Origin: Pseudoalteromonas sp. H105
GTDB lineage: Bacteria; Pseudomonadota; Gammaproteobacteria; Enterobacterales; Alteromonadaceae
Length of the DNA: 64,000 bases
Assembly (NCBI RefSeq): GCF_001469215.1
Contig: NZ_LOFH01000014.1
Coordinates: forward strand, 1-64,000
Direction: 5' to 3'
The notes beneath the pieces were generated by a model. That model saw only the letters and a program-made list of their open reading frames with translations, made no database searches and was not told the DNA's origin. Below are positions 34,660 to 43,375 of this stretch, piece after piece. The translations under genes were made by a program, and so were the position numbers. The number at the start of each line of letters is the position of its first letter. Position 1 is the first letter of the stretch.

Positions 34660-35433
34660 TTACGACTTTATTTGCACTAAATCAAAATCAGCAAGACCCG
34701 GTACTATCATTTGTAAGCGCGATTCTGTTATATCTAACGAATTTAAACACTCACAATACTCTGATGCTTTTTCTTCTAATTGGTGTGCTTTCTTTTGTAA
34801 TGACTTATCGATTTCTTTAGAAATGATGTCCATCCGCTGACCCATGTCATTGATACGGTCTTCGATATTCCCTTCACGCGATTTAAATGCATCTCCAAGT
34901 GAAACTAAAATCGCTCCTAGTGAACCATGCACAGCTGAGTGAATTTTTTTACTGATCTCTTCGGTAAAGAAATCATCTATTTTAGACAATGACTGTGGCG
35001 CAATAAAAAAGAAGTCATCACCGCGTTTAAACTTGTCCATCAAGGCGCGTTCAACATATTGCAACTGTGTTTTAAGCACTTCAGGTTCTTTATCTGACAT
35101 CCCCTCGACAACTTGCTCAATGGCACTCAGGCCTAAATTGACGCCGTCAGTCGCAAGCTCAACAAGCTCAGGAACAGTATCACGAATGCCTTTACTGAAC
35201 TGTTCAAGCACCAGACTTTCCTCCTTACTTAAATCAATCCAATAGCCTCGGATAAATAACTGATTATTATTATTTATTTGTACCCGTGTTTGGCCTTTAT
35301 CGACAATTCGAATAACATCATCAGTAATAATAAGACCATGGCTGAGTTCAACCTCACATTGGGCTTGAGCAAAGGCAAAGGTAGATGAAAGTGCTAAAGA
35401 TAACGCCAATATCGAGCGAGATAAAAACGCCAT
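34660..35433 (-). CDS. YggN/DUF2884 family exported protein
   Basis: 257 residues from the ATG at 35433, which has an excellent GAGGTG 4 bp upstream and begins a signal peptide (MAFLSRSILALSLALSSTFA). A longer in-frame start at 35496 would bury the signal peptide. The mature protein starts QAQCEVEL, then a small beta region, then long amphipathic helices (DRINDMGQRMDIISKEIDKSLQ) and a late CEC pair. The pattern matches E. coli YggN (DUF2884), a periplasmic protein of unknown role. Cys near both ends could form a disulfide. Lone gene. Confidence 0.85.
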   Translation of the reverse strand: MAFLSRSILALSLALSSTFAFAQAQCEVELSHGLIITDDVIRIVDKGQTRVQINNNNQLFIRGYWIDLSKEESLVLEQFSKGIRDTVPELVELATDGVNLGLSAIEQVVEGMSDKEPEVLKTQLQYVERALMDKFKRGDDFFFIAPQSLSKIDDFFTEEISKKIHSAVHGSLGAILVSLGDAFKSREGNIEDRINDMGQRMDIISKEIDKSLQKKAHQLEEKASEYCECLNSLDITESRLQMIVPGLADFDLVQIKS

Positions 35434-35509
35434 AAACACCTCAAAAAGACTAAAAATGGAAGGCGAGTAGGTTAACAAAAAACCATTTTTATGCAAGCGA
35501 AACCGCCAA

Positions 35510-35535
35510 GGCTCTAGGTTTAACTCCCTAGAGCC
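35510..35535 (-). terminator. Hairpin after the metalloprotease gene
   Basis: A perfect 9-bp stem, GGCTCTAGG (35510-35518) with CCTAGAGCC (35527-35535), 13 bp past the protease stop on the minus strand. There is no good T-run after it, so it may stabilise the mRNA end and not terminate by itself. Confidence 0.5.
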
Positions 35536-35547
35536 TATAGCAGGTTA

Positions 35548-37977
35548 TTAAATGGGTGAACCAGGTGGAATTGGCAGCACTTTAAAGTTTGATGGCCATT
35601 GACCTGACACTAAAAATTGCTTTATTTGCTCAGATAAATACTGCTTAAATGCACTTTCACCAACACTCACATTGCCAAGTAGCGAATGCTGTTGGTAGTC
35701 ATCACTTAATTTAGCAAGGTAATAACGTAATTGAGCTTGCACTTCAGGATCCATGTCACTACTTACAACGAGATCAGCGAACTGCTTTGCCGTTAACAGT
35801 TGCACGCGCTGATTTATCTTAGCCGCCATTCCTGTTTGTTGCATTCCCTCAAATACGTGACTGTAAACCTGGGCAAGCATTTCATCCAACGAGAAAAACT
35901 CACTGCTACGCGCTTGTTGCTGCGCGAGACGATTTAAGCGCTGACTATTGAGTATTAACGTTAAACTGTGATTTGCAGCCACCTCTGGTAATGCCATTGC
36001 ATCGAGTGTTAACCCCGTACGGCCGACAATACTCTCACGACTTTTTGACTCACCATACGCCTTAGGTGGGATCAACGCCAAAACGCTCTCTGGCAAAACG
36101 AGGTTTTCAGCTTTTAACGTACTTAACATAGCGGTGAGCGCTTGCTGCTGTATTGATTTACTCACCACTTGAGCGCCTTTTACGGCCTCATCACTGCGTA
36201 CTTCGTAGTCATAATCAACACCGGCAATCAATTTAACAACTGACTCAACTTGGTAACGGTGAAATAAATACAAAGGCACCAGCATTTCTTCAAGTTGAGA
36301 TAAAGCCGTTCCTGTTTTTATATTCTTGATACCAAAATTAGCCAGTGCGTATTTGCGCACCTCAAGTACACGTGTTAACTCTTCACTCGGTGATGTGCCA
36401 TTATCCCAAAGATGGGCTGTAGGGTGAGCGCCGCCTTTAGGGCGGGCGTCGCTATCAGAGATAAACTCCAACCCTTTAGCTTTATTTTGCGCCAAAATAG
36501 CTGCAAGCTCCGCGCTTTCATCAAAGCCGGTAAAATCACTGTAGCCATATTTAATGACCTGTGTATCCCATTGCCCCATGCCATGCGCATAAGCACGGCT
36601 AACATCAAGCTCACCTTTATCGTTAAAGCTTAATAACGGGTGTGGGTAGTCCATCACTGACGCTCTATCTGCTACCGACGCTGAGAAGTTATGTGCAATG
36701 CCTAGAGTGTGACCAATTTCATGGGCGCTGAGCTGGCGAATGCGATCTAGTGCCATCGCTTGCAAAGTTTTAGTCACTTCATTTCCGCTTAAGTACGGCG
36801 CTGCGAGTGCTTCAGCAATTAAAATATCTTGGCGCACACGTAACGAGCCTAAAGTAACATGACCTTTTAAAATTTCCCCTGTCCGAGGGTCAATTACTGA
36901 ACTACCATAAGACCAACCACGGGTAGCCCGATGCACCCATTGAATGACGTTATAACGGATATCCATCGGATCTGCGTTGTCAGGCAATACTTTAACAATA
37001 AAGGCATTTTTATACCCCGCTGCGGCAAAGGCATCGTTCCACCATTGTCCACCTTCGAGTAAAGCCGTTTTAACAGGTTCTGGTACACCTGGGTCTAAAT
37101 AATATGTAATCGGTTTTACCGGTTCACTAATTGGTAATGAAGGATCTTTTTTAGCAAGGCGGTGGCGTGGAATATACCGCACTAACATTGAATCACTCAA
37201 CGGCGCTGCGTAATCTTTATGCTCAATGCTCCAGTAACCTGATTGTGGATGAAAAGCGCGCGGTGTATAACCATCATCAGGTAACTCAATGAATGAGTGG
37301 TGCATATGCACTGTCAACGCATAAGGGTCTGCGCTGACTTGGCGGATATACTTACCCGGTTTGCTCCCTTTAAAGGTAAGCACCGCTTCAAGCTCAGTGT
37401 TTTTCATAAAGGCTTTAGAACGCGGCATATAAACTGCACTGCGGCTTTCATCTAAACTAAAGCTACCTTGTTTACGAGCCGCGAGGGTGCGGCTAACACC
37501 GTGAACATCGCTCAGTAAGTACGGGGTATAATCAATTAAAACAGCTTGTGGGCTTTGTGCCACTACTTTAAAACCCGCTAAAATACTTGACGCAAACGCC
37601 TCTTGAATACTTTTTTGCTCAGCCTTATTTGTTGTATTAGCACGGTAATACGTGTTGATTGCTCTGAGCATCACTTTATCGCCAAAGCGCTCAAACTGCA
37701 CTAAATGTGTATTGCCTAACTGACCACGGTCGAGGCCAATATCATTCGAACCAACACCGTATGGTAAGCTTTGTTGCAGTAAAAATTGCTGCTCAAGTTT
37801 ATCGACTTTTAAATAGACCTTGCCATTACCTGTATCGTAAAAGAATGAAAAATAGCCAGGAAAATGATTCATTTGTGCAGTAAAATCATTTATAGACTTA
37901 ATTGCTGCGTGCGCTTGGGTTATCATAGTCAGCAACACAGTAAAGAGTATGTAACGTATCAATGGTATTTTTTGCAT
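35548..37977 (-). CDS. Exported zinc metalloprotease (DUF5117/DUF4953-type)
   Basis: 809 residues with a signal peptide (about 1-24, ending QAHA). The zinc-binding motif is HEIGHTLGIAHN (HExxHxxGxxH, gluzincin/metzincin-like) near residue 420. Upstream blocks such as SPQAVLIDYTPYLLSDVHGVSR and YLDPGVPEPVKTALLEGGQWWNDAFAAAGY match the large bacterial zinc-dependent metalloprotease group carrying DUF5117 and DUF5118. A Met-turn candidate is ASVMDYPHP. It is secreted to the periplasm or beyond, substrate unknown. Monocistronic by spacing and divergent from fbp. Confidence 0.9.
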   Translation of the reverse strand: MQKIPLIRYILFTVLLTMITQAHAAIKSINDFTAQMNHFPGYFSFFYDTGNGKVYLKVDKLEQQFLLQQSLPYGVGSNDIGLDRGQLGNTHLVQFERFGDKVMLRAINTYYRANTTNKAEQKSIQEAFASSILAGFKVVAQSPQAVLIDYTPYLLSDVHGVSRTLAARKQGSFSLDESRSAVYMPRSKAFMKNTELEAVLTFKGSKPGKYIRQVSADPYALTVHMHHSFIELPDDGYTPRAFHPQSGYWSIEHKDYAAPLSDSMLVRYIPRHRLAKKDPSLPISEPVKPITYYLDPGVPEPVKTALLEGGQWWNDAFAAAGYKNAFIVKVLPDNADPMDIRYNVIQWVHRATRGWSYGSSVIDPRTGEILKGHVTLGSLRVRQDILIAEALAAPYLSGNEVTKTLQAMALDRIRQLSAHEIGHTLGIAHNFSASVADRASVMDYPHPLLSFNDKGELDVSRAYAHGMGQWDTQVIKYGYSDFTGFDESAELAAILAQNKAKGLEFISDSDARPKGGAHPTAHLWDNGTSPSEELTRVLEVRKYALANFGIKNIKTGTALSQLEEMLVPLYLFHRYQVESVVKLIAGVDYDYEVRSDEAVKGAQVVSKSIQQQALTAMLSTLKAENLVLPESVLALIPPKAYGESKSRESIVGRTGLTLDAMALPEVAANHSLTLILNSQRLNRLAQQQARSSEFFSLDEMLAQVYSHVFEGMQQTGMAAKINQRVQLLTAKQFADLVVSSDMDPEVQAQLRYYLAKLSDDYQQHSLLGNVSVGESAFKQYLSEQIKQFLVSGQWPSNFKVLPIPPGSPI

Positions 37978-38139
37978 AATCTTATCTTTGTTATTCGCGT
38001 TTTAAATAAGCTTGAAGGTGGTTCTAGTATAGGATATCAGCTTTAAAATACAGTTATTTAAGACGAAATTCAGCGCTAGCTTTGATGATCCCTCTCACCC
38101 TATGATTATCATGGCCTTTAACGTTATCAGGAAAATAGA

Positions 38140-39108
38140 ATGCGTAGACTACCCCCAGTATTACTTGAAGACGGTTGCCCGAGAGAGTTAATCTCGTTAA
38201 TAAGAACGATTTTAGCTGCGTGCAAAGAAATTTCGTTCCGTGTAGGTCAAGGTGCATTATCGGGCGTGCTTGGTTCAACACTGGATGAGAACATTCAAGG
38301 TGAAACACAAAAGAAACTTGATGTGTTAACCAACCAATTATTAAAAGATATTTTACTGGAATCAGGCTACGTTAAAGCGATTGCTTCTGAAGAAGAAGAC
38401 TACACCGTAGCAGGCAACCCAGATGCAAGCTACATTGTGGCATTTGACCCATTGGATGGCTCATCAAATACAGATATCAACTCATTAGTCGGCACTATTT
38501 TCTCAATTATGCGAGCACCTGAAAATTCAGACGCTGCGGATGAGCGCATTTTTATGCAACCGGGTAAAAACCAAGTAGCAGCAGGTTATGTACTTTATGG
38601 CCCTTCAACGGTGCTTGCACTAACAACGGGTAAAGGTACGCGCTTTTTCACGCTTGATAAAACACATGGTACATTCTTATTAACTGAAGACTTCGCTAAA
38701 GTACCTGAAGAGACAAGTGAATTCGCTATTAACGCATCAAACCAGCGCCATTGGCAGCCTGCTATGCAAAATTACATAAACGACTTATTGGCGGGTGAAA
38801 CTGGCCCACGAGCTCGCAACTTTAATATGCGCTGGATTGCGGCCATGGTCGGTGATGTGCATCGTGTATTATGCCGTGGCGGTTTATTTACGTACCCTAC
38901 TGACACTAAAGATCCAAATAAACCAAACAAACTACGTTTGCTTTATGAAGCAAACCCAATGGCGATGTTAATTGAACAAGCTGGCGGAATCGCTTCGACT
39001 GGTACTGAGCGTATTATGGATATTCAACCTGATGCTATCCACCAACGCGTAGCTGTTATTTTAGGCTCTAAGAACGAAGTAGAAACCTGCTTGAACTACC
39101 ATAAGTAG
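38140..39108 (+). CDS. fbp: Fructose-1,6-bisphosphatase class I
   Basis: A 322-residue gluconeogenic enzyme converting fructose-1,6-bisphosphate to fructose-6-phosphate. The metal-binding signature FDPLDGSSNTDINSLVGTIF is at residues 102-121; upstream EEED (residues 84-87) and downstream GDVHRVLCRGGLFTYP and KLRLLYEANPMAMLIEQAGG are also as expected. AGGAAAATAGA precedes the ATG. Monocistronic, ending at a strong bidirectional terminator. Confidence 0.97.
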   Translation: MRRLPPVLLEDGCPRELISLIRTILAACKEISFRVGQGALSGVLGSTLDENIQGETQKKLDVLTNQLLKDILLESGYVKAIASEEEDYTVAGNPDASYIVAFDPLDGSSNTDINSLVGTIFSIMRAPENSDAADERIFMQPGKNQVAAGYVLYGPSTVLALTTGKGTRFFTLDKTHGTFLLTEDFAKVPEETSEFAINASNQRHWQPAMQNYINDLLAGETGPRARNFNMRWIAAMVGDVHRVLCRGGLFTYPTDTKDPNKPNKLRLLYEANPMAMLIEQAGGIASTGTERIMDIQPDAIHQRVAVILGSKNEVETCLNYHK

Positions 39109-39130
39109 CTCTCAGCTCTCTTATCTCAAA

Positions 39131-39174
39131 AATAAAGGCCATGTTTGTTAAATCAAGTATGGCCTTTATTTTAC
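39131..39174. terminator. Bidirectional terminator between fbp and the 108-residue gene
   Basis: A perfect 12-bp inverted repeat, AATAAAGGCCAT (39131-39142) and ATGGCCTTTATT (39159-39170), with a 16-nt loop and T-rich flanks in both directions. It sits between convergent genes. Confidence 0.85.
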
Positions 39175-39214
39175 CGGGACCAAATCATCAGATCACTAAA
39201 ATGACGGCTGACAG

Positions 39215-39541
39215 CTAAATTTTCAATAACTTAACCAACTTTGCCACTTTATCTTTATCTAATTCGCCCATTTGTTCACTATTACTCAAAGCGTAAATAA
39301 CACCTTCAACAGCGCTGTAATCAATGTCGCTTCTTGATTCTATGACATTAGCCCAAAGCTCAAGATCATCTAAATCGATTTCGCCAGCAAGACAACGTTT
39401 AAGTACATCAAGTAGATTTTCGAGCGTTAAAATATAGCACGGGATCGGTTCAGCTTCGCCACCTGAAATAATAATACTAATTGCTTGATCCTTATTTTGA
39501 CCAAAGGTGACAAATTCAGCCAGCGCTTGTGCTCTATTCAT
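39215..39541 (-). CDS. Small acidic protein of unknown function
   Basis: 108 residues, acidic, no signal peptide or membrane span. A central block (CLAGEIDLDDLELWANVIESRSDIDY) and the end (GELDKDKVAKLVKLLKI) look helical and resemble small conserved proteins that I cannot name with certainty. Spacing from the divergent CWC/DUF5522 gene is only 50 bp, so the two promoters must overlap or be very compact. No catalytic motif is visible. Confidence 0.65.
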   Translation of the reverse strand: MNRAQALAEFVTFGQNKDQAISIIISGGEAEPIPCYILTLENLLDVLKRCLAGEIDLDDLELWANVIESRSDIDYSAVEGVIYALSNSEQMGELDKDKVAKLVKLLKI

Positions 39542-39591
39542 ATTTGTTTATCTGTTATTCTAGTTGCCAATAAAAACGAAAAGCATAACCA

Positions 39592-39945
39592 ATGACTCAA
39601 TTAGCCTGTTCACAATGCCATGCAGCACTGACTTGTAATGTCGAAAATATCAATGCATGTTGGTGTAATCAATTACCCACTATTTTACCGCTTGATGACT
39701 CAACCACCAGCTGTTTATGCAAAGAGTGTACGTTAGCTAAAATCAATCAGTTCTTAGCTACCTTGTACAAGCAATCTTTAAAAGAGCAACTGACTTTTGC
39801 TAAACGCTTTAAGAGCAGTTCAAATCTAATAGAAAACCTCGATTATGAAATGCAGAACGGCTATATGGTATTCAGTCGTTGGTTTTTCTTGAAGCGTGGA
39901 ACCTGCTGTAAGAACAATTGTAAGAATTGTCCTTACAAGCGTTAA
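39592..39945 (+). CDS. Cysteine-rich CWC plus DUF5522 protein
   Basis: 117 residues with twelve cysteines. The N-terminal half (CSQCHAALTC, CWCNQLPTI, CLCKECTL) matches the cysteine-rich CWC family; the C-terminal half (MQNGYMVFSRWFFLKRGTCCKNNCKNCPYKR, shown here only in part as GYMVFSRWFFLKRG and CKNCPY) matches DUF5522. The two are usually separate small domains and are joined here. Both look like zinc or iron-sulfur binding sites. Function unknown. It is followed by a 96-bp gap and a convergent sulfurtransferase gene. Confidence 0.8.
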   Translation: MTQLACSQCHAALTCNVENINACWCNQLPTILPLDDSTTSCLCKECTLAKINQFLATLYKQSLKEQLTFAKRFKSSSNLIENLDYEMQNGYMVFSRWFFLKRGTCCKNNCKNCPYKR

Positions 39946-40041
39946 GCATAGCGACATTTCACTAAACATAAAAACGTGCGAAAAGCACTTAATCTATAAG
40001 CAGTCAGCGAGTGTCAGCATGTTACAACTAATTCATTATAA

Positions 40042-40887
40042 CTATGCGCGCTTAGGGCAAGGGCCGGTTTCGATGGGGAGTTCATCTCGTGCGCCCCACT
40101 CACTCCACGAACCGTCATAAACGTGTAAATCTTGATAACCACATTCCTCAGCAAACAAGGCTAATATGCATGCGGTTACCCCAGAACCACAACTAAATTG
40201 CAGCTGAGTTTGTTGATCAACAACCGTAGCGAAGGCCGCTTTAATTTGCTCAATTGATTTAGCTTCTCCGTTATCAAGTAACTCAATAAACGGCAATGAA
40301 AGGCTGTTGGGGATATGACCACTGCGCATACCCTCACGAGGCTCCGCCATCTCACCCGTGTAACGCTTATAACCTCTCGCATCAAGCATTAATACATTAT
40401 CATCATCAATGCCATTAAACACCGCCGCAGCATCAATGAAATAGTCGGACCTTGGCTTAGCAGTAAAGCTCCCTTTGTGATGGTTATGACTATATTCGAC
40501 TTGAGTTAGGTAGCCCAAAGACTGCCATTTAGTTAATCCACCACTGAGTACTTTAACATTATCAAACCCCATTGCCTTGAACATCCACCACCCGCGAGCA
40601 GAGCTAAACAGGCCTTGGTCTTCATATATGACAACCAGCGAGTCGTTATCTACTCCCATTGATTGCATTTGCTCAGCGAATTGCTGAGGACTACACATAG
40701 TGTGCGACAAGCCACTGGATAAATCAGCGAGCTGCTTTTTAAAATCAAACCGCTGTGCGTTTGGGAGTTTAGCATTCGGTTGATATTGACCAGACTGTCC
40801 TGGGCGCACCATACCCGCATCAAAGATAACGAGTTTTGAATCGTTTATGTGTTCGTTCAACCACTGGCATGTGACGATGTTGTTCAT
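40042..40887 (-). CDS. sseA: 3-mercaptopyruvate/thiosulfate sulfurtransferase
   Basis: 281 residues with two rhodanese domains. The C-terminal active loop is QFSCGSGVTACILAL, the CGSGVTA type seen in SseA mercaptopyruvate sulfurtransferases. Other family blocks: VIFDAGMVRPGQSGQYQPNAKLPNAQRFD, HTMCSPQQFAEQMQSMGV and VLMLDARGYKRYTGE (each shown for identification only). It transfers sulfane sulfur from 3-mercaptopyruvate to acceptors such as cyanide or thiols. AGGAACACA precedes the ATG. Its first 68 bp overlap the end of the upstream capsule-type gene in another frame, suggesting coupling. Confidence 0.9.
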   Translation of the reverse strand: MNNIVTCQWLNEHINDSKLVIFDAGMVRPGQSGQYQPNAKLPNAQRFDFKKQLADLSSGLSHTMCSPQQFAEQMQSMGVDNDSLVVIYEDQGLFSSARGWWMFKAMGFDNVKVLSGGLTKWQSLGYLTQVEYSHNHHKGSFTAKPRSDYFIDAAAVFNGIDDDNVLMLDARGYKRYTGEMAEPREGMRSGHIPNSLSLPFIELLDNGEAKSIEQIKAAFATVVDQQTQLQFSCGSGVTACILALFAEECGYQDLHVYDGSWSEWGARDELPIETGPCPKRA

Positions 40888-42055
40888 TGTGTTCCTTTAC
40901 TTTATTTACTTGCTGAGAAAACGCATCGAGGCCGAGCAAACGCTTCTCAACAGCTTCAACATGATCTTTAGAGCAATCTTGCCATCTTCCTTGAACAGAG
41001 TAAACATGCTTTAAATAGCTAAAAAACTTATCTTTTAAATGTGAATCTACTTGCCAACCTTGCGTTATTTGCGAGAGGTGTTTACTTAACGCTTGCTCAT
41101 TAGATGCATGCAATACTAAACCGTCAATGTTATAACATGCCTGCCCGAGAGTGATCACACGCTGTGCCATTAACAGCGCTTCAATACCAACGGTAGAGTT
41201 AATCGTGATTACTGCTTGTGCATTTTCTATTAAATCAGCCGTCGCATTACCATTGGCAAATAGTGCTTGAGGGTGTTTTTTATATAGATGAGGATAATGT
41301 TTATGCCACGATGGATGCTCTTTAAACACCACTTTTAGACTCGGATCATTTAATGTCTCTATAGCCTCCATCACTTTATCATACAGTGCTTCCATAGAGT
41401 GTATCCAAGGCGAGTAGCTAGCAATTTGCGTATCATGGGGCACTTGAAATGGCACAAAAATATACCGAGCTGGTAACTGACTTTGCACAAACTGCTTACG
41501 CTTTTTGTGATTGGCTCTAGGAGTTAATTCAGATGCATGAATATTAATATGATCAGGTAATTCAAAATTTAAATAAAACTCACGATCACGCTTGATTGAC
41601 GATGCAAAGTTTACACCTTGGGGGTCTAAACAACTCGTGTTAGGCAACAGTCCGTTCTCATAATAAAAAACATTGATGCCTAGCCTTTTAGCTGCCTTAA
41701 CAACCGTTATATTAGGCAGTTTATTGCCATTCCAAATAACTAAATGGGTCGGTTTTTGTTGTTCAAATAAGGCTAAGTATTTGGCATAACGGCAGCACTC
41801 AGTGATATTCAAAAAAAAAGCATAAGGCATAGCAAGTATACGATTGTTCCATACGCTATTTTTGGCTTGCTTACGTTTTATCTGAGTGGCAATGATATCG
41901 TCAAAAGACGTATTGAGTGCTTGGGGTATGTATTTTAAAGCGCTAAGCATTGGCTTGCCAAAAATGTGCATGCTGGCACTAATGTTTAGCTGAGAAATTA
42001 GTTTTTTATAATAACGGGCGTGTACATTACGCCGGGATACAAATAGAAAGTGCAT
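40820..42055 (-). CDS. Capsule polysaccharide biosynthesis protein, KpsS/LipB-like glycosyltransferase
   Basis: A 411-residue protein without signal peptide, resembling the Capsule_synth family (KpsS/KpsC-type Kdo transferases). Family-like blocks: THLVIWNGNKLPNITVVKAA, GINVFYYENGLLPNTSCLDP, YIFVPFQVPHDTQI, VFKEHPSWHKHYP and AQAVITINSTVGIEALLMAQ. In group 2 capsule systems such proteins build the lipid-linked Kdo linker. No kps export genes are in the window. The Arg/His-rich C-terminal tail overlaps sseA by 68 bp (40820-40887). The gene faces away from the glycerophosphotransferase-like gene at 42275 across a 219-bp AT-rich gap. Confidence 0.82.
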   Translation of the reverse strand: MHFLFVSRRNVHARYYKKLISQLNISASMHIFGKPMLSALKYIPQALNTSFDDIIATQIKRKQAKNSVWNNRILAMPYAFFLNITECCRYAKYLALFEQQKPTHLVIWNGNKLPNITVVKAAKRLGINVFYYENGLLPNTSCLDPQGVNFASSIKRDREFYLNFELPDHINIHASELTPRANHKKRKQFVQSQLPARYIFVPFQVPHDTQIASYSPWIHSMEALYDKVMEAIETLNDPSLKVVFKEHPSWHKHYPHLYKKHPQALFANGNATADLIENAQAVITINSTVGIEALLMAQRVITLGQACYNIDGLVLHASNEQALSKHLSQITQGWQVDSHLKDKFFSYLKHVYSVQGRWQDCSKDHVEAVEKRLLGLDAFSQQVNKVKEHNEQHRHMPVVERTHKRFKTRYL

Positions 42056-42274
42056 AATGGGCTTATACCAATATTTATAGGTTTAATATAAATACTAAGC
42101 CGCCTATGTGACTTAACCATGACCAATTTATGGCAGTTTTATTCTACTGTAGGATCCTTTGATTAATTTATTTTACCGTCATAAAACTGTATCATAGATT
42201 TTGACTGTGATATGCGGAGTGTTTCCCTCTCACAACTTACCCATTTTCTATTTTCAGTCTTAAAGTGATGCTTC

Positions 42275-43291
42275 ATGCCTAAACATTATTTATTTTACGT
42301 TGAACAAGCCTACAGCTTTGCAATATTGCGCCCTATCCAAGATGCAATAATAGAAAATGGCGATAAAGTCTGCTGGTATATTACAAAACGAAGTGGAATC
42401 ACTGAAGGGTTATTACCCACAGAACAGCAACTCCATAGCGTTGACGAAGTGAAACAGTTTAATCCTCGCGCCGTGTTTGTGCCAGGTAATGTAGTTCCTG
42501 ACTTTTTTCCTGGCGCCAAAGTACAAGTGTTTCATGGCTTAGAGTATAAAAAGAAAGGGCACTTTGGTATTCGTGGTTTTTTTGATTTGTACTGTACTCA
42601 TGGCCCTTTGACAACAGAACCCTTTAATTTATTAGCTCTGAAACATCATCACTTCAAAGTTACTGAAACCGGCTGGCCTAAGTTAGACCCTTACTTTAGC
42701 TATGATAAACCAAACAATGTAAAGCCAGTGATCTTATACGCGCCGACTTTTTCACCCAACCTTACATCTTTAGTCTCTTTATTTGAGCATATCAAGACAT
42801 TGGCAAGCACAGGCAACTACCTCGTAAAGTTAAAGTTTCACCCAAAAACAAAATCAGAGTGGCAGGCGCTTTACCAGCAACTACAGAACCTTGCGCATTT
42901 TGAAATATGCACAAGTGATAATTTAATCCCGCTAATTCAGCAGGCTGATATTGTTATTTCTGACACGTCCAGTGCAGTTGATGAATCTTTATTAATAGGT
43001 AAACCCGTGGTGACTTTTAATAATAGCCAACCACAAAACGCTTTAATTAACATCACCGAACCTGAACAGTTGGACGATGCGATACACCAAGCGCTAAATT
43101 TGAGCGAGCAGCAACAGCAAAGCATTTCTGATTACATTGCACAAGTTCACCCGTATACCGATGGCAAGAGCGCACAACGCGTGCTGGCGGCAACAGAAGA
43201 GGTTATAAATGCTGGACTGTTACCTAAGCCACTAAACCTATTGCGCCGTTATAAAATTCGTAAGGCACTCAACTACATGAAGTTATCTTGA
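42275..43291 (+). CDS. CDP-glycerol glycerophosphotransferase family protein (TagB/TagF-like)
   Basis: A 338-residue GT-B-like protein. Family hallmarks: VFHGLEYKKKGHFGIRGFFD, CTHGPLTTEPF, VTETGWPKLDP, ILYAPTFSPN, LKFHPKTKSEW and ADIVISDTSSAVDESLLIGKPVV. These enzymes add glycerol- or ribitol-phosphate units to teichoic-acid-like polymers; in gram-negatives, relatives occur in capsule and LPS loci. The C-terminal RRYKIRKALNYM is basic and may be a membrane contact. It converges with the related gene at 43376. The upstream gap (42056-42274) contains a 9-bp inverted repeat, CAGTTTTAT/ATAAAACTG (42134-42142, 42181-42189), of unknown meaning. Confidence 0.85.
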   Translation: MPKHYLFYVEQAYSFAILRPIQDAIIENGDKVCWYITKRSGITEGLLPTEQQLHSVDEVKQFNPRAVFVPGNVVPDFFPGAKVQVFHGLEYKKKGHFGIRGFFDLYCTHGPLTTEPFNLLALKHHHFKVTETGWPKLDPYFSYDKPNNVKPVILYAPTFSPNLTSLVSLFEHIKTLASTGNYLVKLKFHPKTKSEWQALYQQLQNLAHFEICTSDNLIPLIQQADIVISDTSSAVDESLLIGKPVVTFNNSQPQNALINITEPEQLDDAIHQALNLSEQQQQSISDYIAQVHPYTDGKSAQRVLAATEEVINAGLLPKPLNLLRRYKIRKALNYMKLS

Positions 43292-43375
43292 TGATTGGTA
43301 ATGACTGCCGCTTAATGAGTTTAAGCATTTAGAGTAGACTGCACCGTACCACTTTAAATACGGACGCAGCGCCCA

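Noticed and set aside
42134..42189. 9-bp inverted repeat upstream of the 42275 gene as an operator or JUMPstart site.
   Set aside because: The spacer is 38 bp, the arms are AT-rich and there is no match to the ops/JUMPstart core. It could easily be chance.
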